Shown: positions 38,918-48,362, numbered from the stretch's first letter. The stretch is 64,000 nucleotides of DNA from Pseudomonas yamanorum (GCF_900105735.1 NZ_LT629793.1:4526001-4590000); one strand, 5' to 3'. Translations and numbers: made by a program. Notes: generated from the letters alone by a model not told the origin.

Positions 38918-39550
38918 ATGTACCTCACCGAGTTCTTGACCGTGGCACTGATTCACCTGTTGGCGGTGGCCAGCCCTGGCCCGGATTTCGCCGTGGTGGT
39001 GCGTGAAAGCGTGACCCATGGCCGGCGCGCCGGCACCTGGACGGCATTGGGCGTCGGTTCGGCGATTTTCCTCCACGTGGGGTATTCGCTGCTGGGCATC
39101 GGCTTGATCGTGTCCCAGTCCATCGTGTTGTTCAACGCATTGAAATGGGCGGCGGCGGCCTACCTGCTGTACATCGGCTTCAAGGCCCTGCGCGCCCAGC
39201 CGGCCAAGCCTGCCAGTGAAGAAGACCTGCACCTGGAAGTGGGTGAGCGTACCGCCCGTGGCGCGTTCACCTCCGGTTTCGTCACCAACGGCTTGAACCC
39301 CAAGGCCACGCTGTTCTTCCTGTCGCTGTTCACCGTGGTGATCAATCCCCACACGCCGCTGGCGATCCAGGCCGGTTACGGACTGTACCTGGCCGTGGCG
39401 ACCGCGATCTGGTTTTGCCTGGTTGCCATGCTGTTCAGCCAGCAACGCGTGCGTGCCGGTTTTGCACGCATGGGCCACTGGTTCGACCGCACCATGGGCG
39501 CGGTGCTGATTGCGATCGGTGTGAAGCTGGCGTTTACCAGCATGAAATAA
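38918..39550 (+). CDS. LysE/RhtB-family amino acid exporter
   Basis: A 210-residue inner-membrane protein of the LysE superfamily with six hydrophobic segments. The N-terminal family signature is LLAVASPGPDFAVVVRES and the mid-protein FVTNGLNPKATLFFLSLF is also diagnostic. It probably exports an amino acid such as homoserine, threonine or leucine. CCAGGAG lies six bases before the ATG. Monocistronic. Confidence 0.92.
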   Translation: MYLTEFLTVALIHLLAVASPGPDFAVVVRESVTHGRRAGTWTALGVGSAIFLHVGYSLLGIGLIVSQSIVLFNALKWAAAAYLLYIGFKALRAQPAKPASEEDLHLEVGERTARGAFTSGFVTNGLNPKATLFFLSLFTVVINPHTPLAIQAGYGLYLAVATAIWFCLVAMLFSQQRVRAGFARMGHWFDRTMGAVLIAIGVKLAFTSMK

Positions 39551-39681
39551 GCCGGATGCTGGCGCAAAGCTAGCATTCATTGGGCTCTGCAAATCATTCC
39601 TTTGGCTGATTTGGCTGAAACATAAGCGCTCTAAAGTGCAGATGTTTCAGCCAAGACCGTGCAGTCAGATAAGGGATTCGT

Positions 39682-41364
39682 ATGTTGCAGACTCGTGTTA
39701 TCCCGCCCGCCGAAGGCGCCTACCAATACCCGCTGTTGATCAAACGCCTGTTGATGTCCGGGACACGCTACGAGAAGACCCGGGAAATCGTCTACCGCGA
39801 CCAGTTGCGTTACACCTATCCGACCCTGATCGAGCGCGTCGCCCGCCTGGCCAATGTGCTGACCGAGGCCGGGGTCAAGGCCGGTGACACGGTGGCTGTG
39901 ATGGACTGGGACAGCCATCGCTACCTGGAATGCATGTTTGCCATCCCGATGATTGGCGCGGTGATCCACACCATCAACGTGCGCCTGTCGCCGGAGCAGA
40001 TTCTCTACACCATGAACCACGCCGAGGACCGCTTTGTGTTGGTCAACAGTGAGTTTGTGGGCCTTTACCAAGCTATCGCCGGCCACCTCACCACCGTCGA
40101 CAAAACCCTGCTACTCACTGATGGCGCGGACAAAACCGCCGAGCTGCCCAACCTCGTAGGTGAGTATGAAACGCTGCTGGCAGCAGCAAGCCCTCGCTAC
40201 GATTTCCAGGACTTCGACGAAAACTCCGTCGCCACCACCTTCTACACCACCGGCACCACCGGCAATCCCAAAGGCGTGTATTTCACCCATCGCCAACTGG
40301 TGCTGCACACCATGGGCGTGGCGACCATCATGGGCAGCGTCGACAGCGTGCGCCTGCTGGGCACCAACGACGTCTACATGCCGATCACCCCGATGTTCCA
40401 TGTGCACGCCTGGGGCTTGCCCTATGTGGCGACCATGCTCGGCCTGAAGCAGGTTTATCCTGGCCGCTACGACCCCGAATACCTGGTGGAGTTGTGGCGT
40501 AAAGAGAAGGTCACGTTCTCCCATTGCGTACCGACCATCCTGCAAATGGTGCTCAACGCCAAGGCTGGCCAGGGCGTGGATTTCGGCGGCTGGAAAATCG
40601 TCATCGGCGGCAGCGCGCTCAATCGTTCGCTGTATGAAGCGTCGAAGGCTCGCGGGATTCAGCTGACGGCGGCGTACGGCATGTCCGAGACCGGGCCGCT
40701 GGTGTCCTGCGCCCACCTCAATGAAGAATTGATGGCCGGCACCGAAGACGAACGCACCACCTACCGCATCAAGGCCGGCGTGCCCGGGCCGCTGGTGGAG
40801 GCTGCGATCATCGACGGCGACGGCAACTTCCTGCCTGCCGACGGCGAATCCCAGGGCGAGCTGGTGCTGCGCGCGCCATGGCTCAGCGAAGGCTATTTCA
40901 ACGAGCCGGAGAAGGGCGCCGAGCTGTGGGCCGGCGGCTGGATGCACACCGGCGACGTGGCCACCCTCGACGCCTTCGGCGTGATCGATATTCGCGACCG
41001 CATCAAGGACGTGATCAAGACCGGCGGCGAATGGATCTCCTCCCTGGCGCTGGAAGACCTGGTCAGCCGTCACCCGGCGGTACGCGAAGTAGCGGTGGTC
41101 GGGATTGCCGACCCGCAGTGGGGCGAACGCCCGTTTGCGTTGCTGGTGGTGCGTGATGGCCATGTGATAGGGGCCAAGGAGCTCAAGGAACATCTCAAGC
41201 CATTCGTGGAGTTGGGTCACTTGAGCAAGTGGGCGATTCCAAGCCAGATCGCCGTTGTTACGGAAATTCCCAAGACCAGCGTAGGCAAGCTCGACAAAAA
41301 ACGTATCCGTATCGACATCATCGAATGGCAGGCCAACAACAGCACCTTCCTCTCGACCCTCTGA
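39682..41364 (+). CDS. Fatty-acid CoA ligase (AMP-forming)
   Basis: A 560-residue ANL-superfamily ligase, cytoplasmic, activating a carboxylic acid to its CoA thioester through an acyl-AMP. The P-loop is YTTGTTGNPKG at residues 188-198, the adenine motif is YGMSETGP, the hinge region is DRIKDVIKTGGEWIS and the catalytic Lys lies in PKTSVGKLDKK. It is closest in look to medium-chain acyl-CoA ligases such as AlkK. It is followed by the DUF1302/DUF1329 pair and a LAL regulator, suggesting a hydrophobic acid or ester-derived substrate. Confidence 0.93.
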   Translation: MLQTRVIPPAEGAYQYPLLIKRLLMSGTRYEKTREIVYRDQLRYTYPTLIERVARLANVLTEAGVKAGDTVAVMDWDSHRYLECMFAIPMIGAVIHTINVRLSPEQILYTMNHAEDRFVLVNSEFVGLYQAIAGHLTTVDKTLLLTDGADKTAELPNLVGEYETLLAAASPRYDFQDFDENSVATTFYTTGTTGNPKGVYFTHRQLVLHTMGVATIMGSVDSVRLLGTNDVYMPITPMFHVHAWGLPYVATMLGLKQVYPGRYDPEYLVELWRKEKVTFSHCVPTILQMVLNAKAGQGVDFGGWKIVIGGSALNRSLYEASKARGIQLTAAYGMSETGPLVSCAHLNEELMAGTEDERTTYRIKAGVPGPLVEAAIIDGDGNFLPADGESQGELVLRAPWLSEGYFNEPEKGAELWAGGWMHTGDVATLDAFGVIDIRDRIKDVIKTGGEWISSLALEDLVSRHPAVREVAVVGIADPQWGERPFALLVVRDGHVIGAKELKEHLKPFVELGHLSKWAIPSQIAVVTEIPKTSVGKLDKKRIRIDIIEWQANNSTFLSTL

Positions 41365-41371
41365 CGCTGGT

Positions 41372-41395
41372 TGCCGTGCCCTCATGGGCACGGCA
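41372..41395 (+). terminator. Perfect hairpin after the CoA ligase gene, start of a 330-base gap
   Basis: TGCCGTGCCC-TCAT-GGGCACGGCA, a 10-bp stem seven bases after the ligase stop, without a T-run. It may separate the ligase transcript from the downstream DUF1302 gene. The rest of the gap to 41694 must hold a DUF1302 promoter, but I see no consensus -35/-10; TGGCAG-N5-TTGGT near 41483 resembles a sigma-54 site only loosely. Confidence 0.5.
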
Positions 41396-41694
41396 GCGCT
41401 CTAGCCCAACCCTTCACTTGTGATTTACCAATTTTCAGCCATCCTTGCCGCGCTGGTCTTCGCCAGCATGGCGAAAGGGTTGTGGCAGACGGGTTGGTGA
41501 TGCAAATCACACTTTAGAGGGATCAAGCGCTACCCCCTGCTGGCTATAGTTCATCCCAGAGTTTTTCAAGGTGCGGTGCTGTGAACCTGGCGGGTTCATC
41601 TGTTCGCCCGGCATTGGAATTGTTGTATTCCGGCCGTTACAAGCCCTTAGAAACGACTCACTGCCATAACAATAATGCACATGGAGTAGCGTCG

Positions 41695-43557
41695 ATGATC
41701 TCAGCACACCAGTTCTGGCGCCGGGCGAAACTGCCTTTGGCCGTCAGCCTCGCCTCTACGCTCGCCGGGCCCGCATTCGGCGTCAGTTTCAACATCGGTG
41801 AAATCGAAGGCAGCTTCGACTCGTCCCTGTCGGTAGGGGCGAGTTGGTCGACTGCGGGTCGCAACAAGGACCTGATCGGTGCCAACAACGGCGGCAGAGG
41901 GTTGTCGCAAACCTCGGATGACGGTCACCTGAACTTCGACAAAGGTGATTCCTTCTCGAAGATCTTCAAGGGTATCCATGACCTTGAGTTGAAATACGGC
42001 GACACCGGCGTGTTTGTCCGGGGCAAGTACTGGTATGACTTCAAGCTTAAAGACGACGACCTCGATTTCAAGAACATCAGCGACAACAACCGCCCAACAG
42101 GCGCCCGATCTTCCGGCGGGCAGATTCTCGACGCCTTCGTCTACCACAACTACTCGATTGGTGATGAACCGGGTTCCGTACGGTTGGGCAAGCAGGTAGT
42201 GAGCTGGGGTGAGAGCACGTTCATTGGTGGCGGTATCAACGCCATCAACCCGATCGACGTGGCTGCATTCCGTCGTCCGGGGGCCGAGATCAAGGAGGGC
42301 CTGATTCCGGTCAACATGTTCTACCTGTCGCAAACGCTGACCGACAACCTGTCGGCTGAAGGCTTCTATCAGATCGGTTGGGACAAGACCGTGACCGATA
42401 ACTGCGGCACGTTTTTCTCGCAGCCCGACATCATTACCACCGGCTGTAACGATAATTTGCGGGTGTTGAACAAGCGTTCCACGATCAACCCGGCCGCTTT
42501 GCCGAGCTTGGCCGCCTTGGGCGTCGACGTTAATGACGAGGGCGTCCTGGTGCGCCGCGGTCCGAACCGTAACGCACGTGACGGCGGCCAATACGGCGTC
42601 GCAATGCACTACAACTTTGAGCCGCTGGACACCGAGTTCGGCGCCTACTACATGAACTACCACAGCCGTGCGCCGATTTTCAGTGCAACCGGCGCGCCTC
42701 AGTCGGTCTACGACAGAGCCAGGCCTTTGGGTCAGGCAGCTGCACTGGTGGTGGCGGGCAACTCGCAATACTTCGTTGAGTATCCGGAAGACATCCACCT
42801 CTTTGGCTTGAGTTTCTCCACCACGTTGCCTACCGGCACGGCATGGAGCGGCGAGTTGAGCTACCGGCCCAACGCGCCTGTGCAGTTGAACTCCACCGAC
42901 ATCCTGTTTGCCGGCGTTCGCCCTCTGGGCTTCCCGGTGCTCAAGGATGCTTCGTTGTTAAGCGGTGTACCAGGCCAGGATTTGCATGGTTATCGCCGTA
43001 AGGAAATCACTCAACTCCAAACCACGTTCACCCACTTCTTTGACCAGGTCATGGGCGCCAGCCGCCTGACGCTGGTGGGTGAGGTCGGTATGACCTATGT
43101 CGGTGGGTTGGAGAGCAAGTCCAAGGTTCGCTATGGCCGTGATCCGGTGTTTGGCCCGGGTACCCTGCCTAACGGCGCGTGTGCGGCTTTGAACAACTCT
43201 ACCGCCCAAGGTGCTGGCCTTCCCAATGCTAACGGCCTGAACACCAGTTGCAACAACGACGGCTTCACTACTGCAACTTCGTGGGGCTACCGTGGCCGTG
43301 CGATCTGGGAATACCCGGATGTGTTTGCCGGCGTCAACCTCAAACCCAACGTGGCCTGGTCCCATGACGTTAAGGGTTACTCGCCTGGCCCTGGCGGTAA
43401 CTTCGAGGAAGGCCGCAAGGCGATCAGCCTCGGGCTGGACGCCGAGTACCAGAACACTTACACCGCGAGCCTGGCCTACACCAACTTCTTTGGTGGCGAC
43501 TACAGCACCGTGGACGACCGCGACTTTGTCGCCTTGAGCGTCGGCGTGAACTTCTAA
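41695..43557 (+). CDS. DUF1302 outer-membrane protein
   Basis: A 620-residue secreted protein with a signal peptide (LPLAVSLASTLAGPAFG) and a long beta-rich mature part with alternating hydrophobic/polar strands and a C-terminal aromatic residue (VALSVGVNF), as in outer-membrane barrels. It matches the DUF1302 family. Two cysteine pairs (NCGTFF...TTGCND and GACAAL...TSCNND) may form disulfides in surface loops. The start ATG at 41695 follows TGGAGTAGCG. DUF1329 follows after 43 bases, a conserved pairing. Likely a channel for a hydrophobic compound; not proven. Confidence 0.85.
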   Translation: MISAHQFWRRAKLPLAVSLASTLAGPAFGVSFNIGEIEGSFDSSLSVGASWSTAGRNKDLIGANNGGRGLSQTSDDGHLNFDKGDSFSKIFKGIHDLELKYGDTGVFVRGKYWYDFKLKDDDLDFKNISDNNRPTGARSSGGQILDAFVYHNYSIGDEPGSVRLGKQVVSWGESTFIGGGINAINPIDVAAFRRPGAEIKEGLIPVNMFYLSQTLTDNLSAEGFYQIGWDKTVTDNCGTFFSQPDIITTGCNDNLRVLNKRSTINPAALPSLAALGVDVNDEGVLVRRGPNRNARDGGQYGVAMHYNFEPLDTEFGAYYMNYHSRAPIFSATGAPQSVYDRARPLGQAAALVVAGNSQYFVEYPEDIHLFGLSFSTTLPTGTAWSGELSYRPNAPVQLNSTDILFAGVRPLGFPVLKDASLLSGVPGQDLHGYRRKEITQLQTTFTHFFDQVMGASRLTLVGEVGMTYVGGLESKSKVRYGRDPVFGPGTLPNGACAALNNSTAQGAGLPNANGLNTSCNNDGFTTATSWGYRGRAIWEYPDVFAGVNLKPNVAWSHDVKGYSPGPGGNFEEGRKAISLGLDAEYQNTYTASLAYTNFFGGDYSTVDDRDFVALSVGVNF

Positions 43558-43600
43558 GCACACTCTCTTTAAGCAGTATGTTTTAAGGAAGAACCAGAAC

Positions 43601-44965
43601 ATGAAAATAACTAAAAATCTGTTGCAGGTGGGTGTGCTGGGGCTGTCGATCATGGCGGGTAGCGTCATGGCGGCAGTCTCGGCCGATGAAGCCGCCAAGC
43701 TCGGTACGACCCTGACCCCGATGGGCGCTGAAATGGCCGGCAACGCGGCCGGCACCATCCCTAAATGGTCGCCACTGCCCACCAACGCCGGCGCCGTGGA
43801 TGCCCGTGGCTTCCTGGCCAACCCGTACGCCAACGAACAACCGCAATTCACCATCACCGCGCAGAACGTCGAGCAGTACAAGGACAAGCTGGCGCCGGGG
43901 CAGTACGCGATGTTCAAGCGCTACCCGGACACCTTCAAGATGCCGGTCTACCCGACCCATCGCGGCGCCACGGTGCCGGCTGATGTGTTCGCCGCCATCA
44001 AGAAAAACGCCACCAGCACCAACCTGGTGTCCGGCGGCAACGGCCTGGAAAACTTCGAAACCGCCGTACCGTTCCCGATTCCGAAAAGCGGCGTTGAAGT
44101 GATCTGGAACCACATCACTCGCTATCGCGGCGGCAGCGTGACCCGCCTGGTGACCCAGGCCACGCCGCAAACCAACGGCTCCTTCAGCCTGGTGTACTTC
44201 CGCGACCAGTTCGTGTTCCGCGACAAGATGAAGGACTACGACCCGAAAAACCCGGGCAACATCCTGTTCTACTTCAAGCAGCAAGTGACCGCGCCGGCAC
44301 GTCTGGCCGGTGGTGTGCTGCTGGTGCACGAAACCCTCGACCAGGTGAAAGAGCCGCGTTCGGCATGGGTCTACAACGCCGGCCAGCGTCGTGTGCGCCG
44401 GGCGCCGCAAGTGTCCTATGACGGCCCGGGTACCGCCGCAGACGGCCTGCGGACTTCCGACAACCTCGACATGTTCAACGGTGCACCGGACCGCTACGAC
44501 TGGAAACTGGAAGGCAAGAAGGAACTGTACATCGCCGAAAACAGCTACAAACTCGACGATCCGAAGCTCAAGTATGTCGACATCATCAAGGCCGGCCACA
44601 TCAACCAGGACCTGGCTCGCTACGAGCTGCGCCGTGTGTGGCATGTGGTTGCAACCCTGAAGGAAGGCCAGCGCCACATCTACGCCAAGCGTGACTTCTT
44701 CATCGACGAAGACACCTGGCAAGCTGCGGTCATCGACCACTACGACGGTCGTGGCCAACTGTGGCGCGTGGCTGAAGCCCACGCCGAGAACTACTACGAC
44801 AAGCAAGTGCCGTGGTACGCCCTCGAAACCCTCTACGACCTGCAGTCCGGCCGCTACCTGGCACTGGGCATGAAGAACGAAGAGAAACAGGCCTATGACT
44901 TCGGCTTCACTGCCACCACCAGCGACTTCACCCCGGCGGCTCTGCGCCAGGATGGTGTTCGCTAA
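43601..44965 (+). CDS. DUF1329 periplasmic LolA-like protein
   Basis: A 454-residue protein with signal peptide (LLQVGVLGLSIMAGSVMA) and the DUF1329 domain, predicted to share the LolA/LolB lipid-binding fold. Typical segments are GGNGLENFETAVPFPIPKSG, RRVRRAPQVSYDGPGTAADG and ERRVWHVVATLKEGQ-like sequence near residue 360. Family members pair with DUF1302 barrels in catabolic loci for hydrophobic compounds. It probably ferries or chaperones a lipid-like ligand in the periplasm. A nested REP palindrome follows. Confidence 0.86.
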   Translation: MKITKNLLQVGVLGLSIMAGSVMAAVSADEAAKLGTTLTPMGAEMAGNAAGTIPKWSPLPTNAGAVDARGFLANPYANEQPQFTITAQNVEQYKDKLAPGQYAMFKRYPDTFKMPVYPTHRGATVPADVFAAIKKNATSTNLVSGGNGLENFETAVPFPIPKSGVEVIWNHITRYRGGSVTRLVTQATPQTNGSFSLVYFRDQFVFRDKMKDYDPKNPGNILFYFKQQVTAPARLAGGVLLVHETLDQVKEPRSAWVYNAGQRRVRRAPQVSYDGPGTAADGLRTSDNLDMFNGAPDRYDWKLEGKKELYIAENSYKLDDPKLKYVDIIKAGHINQDLARYELRRVWHVVATLKEGQRHIYAKRDFFIDEDTWQAAVIDHYDGRGQLWRVAEAHAENYYDKQVPWYALETLYDLQSGRYLALGMKNEEKQAYDFGFTATTSDFTPAALRQDGVR

Positions 44966-44995
44966 CTTGCTGTAATAGAGGCCGCATCCTCGAAG

Positions 44996-45118
44996 GTGGG
45001 AGCCGGGCTTGTGTGGGAGCGGGCTTGCTCGCGAAAGCAGAGTGTCAGTCGATACATGTGTGACTGACCCACCGTCTTCGCGAGCAAGCCCGCTCCCACA
45101 CAAGCCCGGCTCCCACAT
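44996..45118. repeat. Nested REP palindrome
   Basis: Arms of about 40 bases: 44996-45036 reads GTGGGAGCCGGGCTTG then TGTGGGAGCGGGCTTGCTCG, and 45077-45117 is its reverse complement. Two REP classes are thus nested, the inner GTGGGAGCGGGCTTGCTCGCGAA doublet sitting inside an outer GTGGGAGCCGGGCTTG pair. It fills most of the 313-base gap between DUF1329 and the LAL regulator gene. Confidence 0.9.
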
Positions 45119-45278
45119 TTTATTTGGGGTGTTTGGAATATTTGAGCCAGGACCGCCGGATATTTTTTGTTGTAGTCTTTTTCAGACAATTGTTGCAAAG
45201 ATCTACAAAGCTGCCGCTTTTACCGCTAGTCTGCGGACATCTGCAATGCCGACAACAGCCTTCTACAAGAGCCCGGCG

Positions 45279-48008
45279 ATGACTGATCTGTCCCGAATTC
45301 AAGGGCCTGCCAGCGCGGTGATTCCGACCCTGGAAGGGCGCTTCTATCGACCCCCACTGCCTGACGGCTACGTGTTGCGACCGCGCCTGTGCGAACGGCT
45401 GAGTGAGGGATTGGCCGGGCGCTTATTGCTGGTCAGTGCGCCGGCCGGGTTTGGCAAGAGTTCGCTGGCGGTGGAGTTCTGCCAGAGCTTGCCGGGCCAC
45501 TGGCAAAGCCTGTGGTTGGGGCTCAGCCCCCGGGACAACGACCCGGGACGTTTCCTTGAACGCCTGCTCGACGGCCTGCAGCAATACTTCCCGCAGTTGG
45601 GCGCCCAGTCCCTGGGCTTGCTGAAAATGCGCCAGCGCCATCAACCCTTTGCGTTTGAAGAGTGGCTCGACGGGCTGCTGGATGAACTGACGGTGCACCT
45701 GTCGATCCAGGCGCCGCTGTTGCTGGTGCTGGATGACTACCATCTGGCCCAGGGCCCGGTACTCGACCGCTGCCTGCAATTTTTCCTCAATCATCTGCCC
45801 GACGGCCTGTTGGTACTGGTCACCAGCCGCCAACGCCCCGACTGGCACCTGGCGCGCCTGCGCCTGTCCCGGCATTTGCTGGAACTGCACGAGCAGGACC
45901 TGCGCCTGACTCACGCCGAATCCCTGGCCCTGCTGGATCGCCACAGCAGTTCATTGCGCGGCGAAGCCCTGGATAACCTGATCCGACGCAGTGAAGGCTG
46001 GGTGGCCGGCCTGCGTTTCTGGCTGCTGGCGGCCTCCGAAGCTGGCAGCGAAGGCGCCTTGCCCCAAGGCCTGCACGGCGGGGAAGGGCTGATCCGCGAT
46101 TACCTGCTCGAAGAAGTCATCGACTGCCTGCCAGCCGAAGTCCAGGCGTTTCTCTACGACACCGCGTCCCAGGAGCGGTTTTGCAGCGAACTGTGCGACG
46201 CCGTGCGCGAAGCCCACGACAGCAGCGAAATCCTGCGCTACCTGCAAGCTCACCAGGTTTTCCTTGTGCCGCTGGACGAACAGGGCCACTGGTACCGTTA
46301 TCATCACCTGTTTTCCGACCTGCTGCGTACCCGGCGCGCGAGTAATGCCGTGTTGCCGGCTGCGAGCCTGCACCTGCGGGCCTGTCGCTGGTTCAATGCT
46401 CAGGGCTTGATCGATGAGGCGGTGGAGCAGGCGCTGCGTGCCGGCCACCTGGACGTGGCGGCGAACCTGGTGCAGAACCTCTCCGAAGAGCAACTGCTGG
46501 CGGAGCAAAACGTCGGCATGCTGCTGCGCTGGAAAATGGACTTGCCCGACAGTCTGTTGATGAGCACGCCACGTCTGATCGTGCTCTACAGCTGGGCATT
46601 GGGGTTGGCTTGCCAACTGGACGCAGCGCAAGAGTTGGCCAGCCATCTCAGCCGCTTTCTGCCGGCGCCATCGGCCACTGCGCAAAAATCGATGTTGGCC
46701 CAATGGCTGGCCCTCAGCGGGATCATCGCTCGGGGCCGTGGCGATCGCGAGCTGACCCAGTTGTATTGCAGCGAGGCCCTGGAAAGCCTGCCGCACAAAC
46801 GCTATGGCCAGCGGTTGATGTGCCTGTCGACCCTGTCCAACCTGTCCATCGTCGACGCTGACCTATGGCGCGCCCGTGGCTTGAATCGCGAGTCCCTGGA
46901 GCTGGCGCAGCGCGTTGGCAATCCGTTGTTCGAGGCATTGGCCCATTACGACCGCGCGCGGGTGCTGCAGGCCCGTGGCGAGATCCTGCGTTCCCTGGAT
47001 GAAGTGCGCCAGGGCCTGCAACGTTTGCAAGGCCTGGCGCCGCAACGGCTGTACGCGGTCCGAGCGCGATTGGCATTGTACGAAGGCTACCTGCTGCTGA
47101 TGCGCTGCCAGCCAGAAGCCGGGCTCGCTCGACTGCGCGCCGGGTTGACCGAGGCGCGAGCCTGCCGGGATATCAGCGTGTTGATCGGCCATTGCGTGAT
47201 CGCCAGCTTCGAAGGTCGCCGCGGCGACTTCCCCACGGCCTTTGCCGAGCTGGCCGAGGCCGAGCGCTTGATGCACATCTGGGACGTGCCGCCGATTTTC
47301 TATCTGGCGATGATTACCCTGGTCAAATGCGAACTCTGGCTGGCCCAGGGTCGCACCGACCTGGCCGATGCCTGGCTGACACGGCTGGGGCAAACCTACA
47401 ACGGTGAACACGCCGCAGCCGCGCCGGAGTTTCACCCGCACCTGCCGCAACATATCGAGCTGCAACAGGCAGCGCTCGACGCCATCCGGCATCAGCCGGC
47501 GGCCTCACTGCAACGGCTCGAGGAACTGGCGCAACAGGCCCATAACAGCGGCCGGCAGATGATCAGCCTGATGGCGCTGACCCAGCAGGCGCAGTTACTG
47601 CTGGACGGCGGTCAGGAAGCGCTGGCCCGCCCGGTATTTGCCCGCGCGCTGGATGCGGCTGCCGGTGGCGCGATGCAGCCTTTCCAGCGCTTGCTGGAGC
47701 GCTATCCCGACTGGACGCGGGAGCAGCTTTTGCGGGATACCCATGGTCAGATGAACCAGAGCCTGCTGGCACGCTTGCCGGATGTTGCGGTGGTTGAAGC
47801 CCCACACACCCTTGAAACCCTAAGCTCCCGCGAACTGGCGGTGCTGCACCTGATCGCCCAGGGTTGCTCGAACCAGGAAATCAGCAATCAGCTGTTTATC
47901 TCCCTGCACACCGTGAAAACCCACGCCAGCCATATCAACAGCAAGTTGGGAGTGGAGCGGCGTACGCAGGCGGTAGCGCGGGCACAAGAGATGGGGTTGT
48001 TGGGGTAG
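45279..48008 (+). CDS. LAL-type (MalT-like) LuxR-family regulator
   Basis: A 909-residue ATP-dependent regulator. Walker A is SAPAGFGKSSLAVEF (residues 53-67), Walker B is LLLVLDDYHLA (147-157), a long helical TPR-like middle follows, and the C-terminal 60 residues are a LuxR-type HTH (LSSRELAVLHLIAQGCSNQE and LFISLHTVKTHASHINSKLG). Such STAND proteins bind an inducer and activate adjacent genes. Its place behind the CoA ligase, DUF1302 and DUF1329 genes makes them the probable targets. An ATG at 45246 would add 11 residues. Confidence 0.9.
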   Translation: MTDLSRIQGPASAVIPTLEGRFYRPPLPDGYVLRPRLCERLSEGLAGRLLLVSAPAGFGKSSLAVEFCQSLPGHWQSLWLGLSPRDNDPGRFLERLLDGLQQYFPQLGAQSLGLLKMRQRHQPFAFEEWLDGLLDELTVHLSIQAPLLLVLDDYHLAQGPVLDRCLQFFLNHLPDGLLVLVTSRQRPDWHLARLRLSRHLLELHEQDLRLTHAESLALLDRHSSSLRGEALDNLIRRSEGWVAGLRFWLLAASEAGSEGALPQGLHGGEGLIRDYLLEEVIDCLPAEVQAFLYDTASQERFCSELCDAVREAHDSSEILRYLQAHQVFLVPLDEQGHWYRYHHLFSDLLRTRRASNAVLPAASLHLRACRWFNAQGLIDEAVEQALRAGHLDVAANLVQNLSEEQLLAEQNVGMLLRWKMDLPDSLLMSTPRLIVLYSWALGLACQLDAAQELASHLSRFLPAPSATAQKSMLAQWLALSGIIARGRGDRELTQLYCSEALESLPHKRYGQRLMCLSTLSNLSIVDADLWRARGLNRESLELAQRVGNPLFEALAHYDRARVLQARGEILRSLDEVRQGLQRLQGLAPQRLYAVRARLALYEGYLLLMRCQPEAGLARLRAGLTEARACRDISVLIGHCVIASFEGRRGDFPTAFAELAEAERLMHIWDVPPIFYLAMITLVKCELWLAQGRTDLADAWLTRLGQTYNGEHAAAAPEFHPHLPQHIELQQAALDAIRHQPAASLQRLEELAQQAHNSGRQMISLMALTQQAQLLLDGGQEALARPVFARALDAAAGGAMQPFQRLLERYPDWTREQLLRDTHGQMNQSLLARLPDVAVVEAPHTLETLSSRELAVLHLIAQGCSNQEISNQLFISLHTVKTHASHINSKLGVERRTQAVARAQEMGLLG

Positions 48009-48017
48009 GCATCTCGA

Positions 48018-48362
48018 TCAATGGGACCGGAAGCCCCAAACGATTTCCACCACGCGCTCTGCTACCAGCACATAAACCAGGATCAGCAGCAGCTGAAGCA
48101 CCAAGTGATAACGAAGCTTGGCCAGCCTGCGGATTCCGTCGCTGACATTCAGCACCGTCAGCAAGGTTGAAACTACGATCAAGCCCCACCCGGCCACGCT
48201 TGACGCCAGGACACCGAGGAATAGTTCACGCTTCTCGGACAGCACGTTGGTACCTGCGGCAAACAGCAGCGCACACACCAGCAGGTTCTTCACATTGTCG
48301 AAGACCTGGGTGCTGAAATCATTTTCCAGCAGTTGCAAATACCACTTCCAGAATGTGCGCAT
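48018..48362 (-). CDS. Small inner-membrane protein
   Basis: A 114-residue protein with three hydrophobic segments: NLLVCALLFAAGTNVL, FLGVLASSVAGWGLIVVSTL and LVLQLLLILVYVLVAERVVE. AGGA lies eight bases before the ATG at 48362. It lies 22 bases downstream of pqiC on the same strand, so it may be read with the pqi operon. No recognised family and no assigned function. Confidence 0.7.
   Translation of the reverse strand: MRTFWKWYLQLLENDFSTQVFDNVKNLLVCALLFAAGTNVLSEKRELFLGVLASSVAGWGLIVVSTLLTVLNVSDGIRRLAKLRYHLVLQLLLILVYVLVAERVVEIVWGFRSH

Noticed and set aside
41483..41500. Possible sigma-54 promoter before DUF1302 (TGGCAG-N5-TTGGT)
   Set aside because: Only the GG and part of the GC elements match; the essential GC of the -12 element is absent. 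Recorded as too weak.
41581..41694. GTG-initiated 38-codon upstream extension of DUF1302
   Set aside because: It would place unrelated residues before a complete signal peptide; the ATG at 41695 has a proper ribosome binding site.
43583..45118. 511-codon minus-strand frame opposite DUF1329
   Set aside because: Mirror frame; it starts inside a REP element and lacks any recognisable domain.
18227..45118. REP arrays considered as a CRISPR array
   Set aside because: They are inverted pairs at single intergenic sites, not direct repeats with unique spacers, and no cas genes are present.
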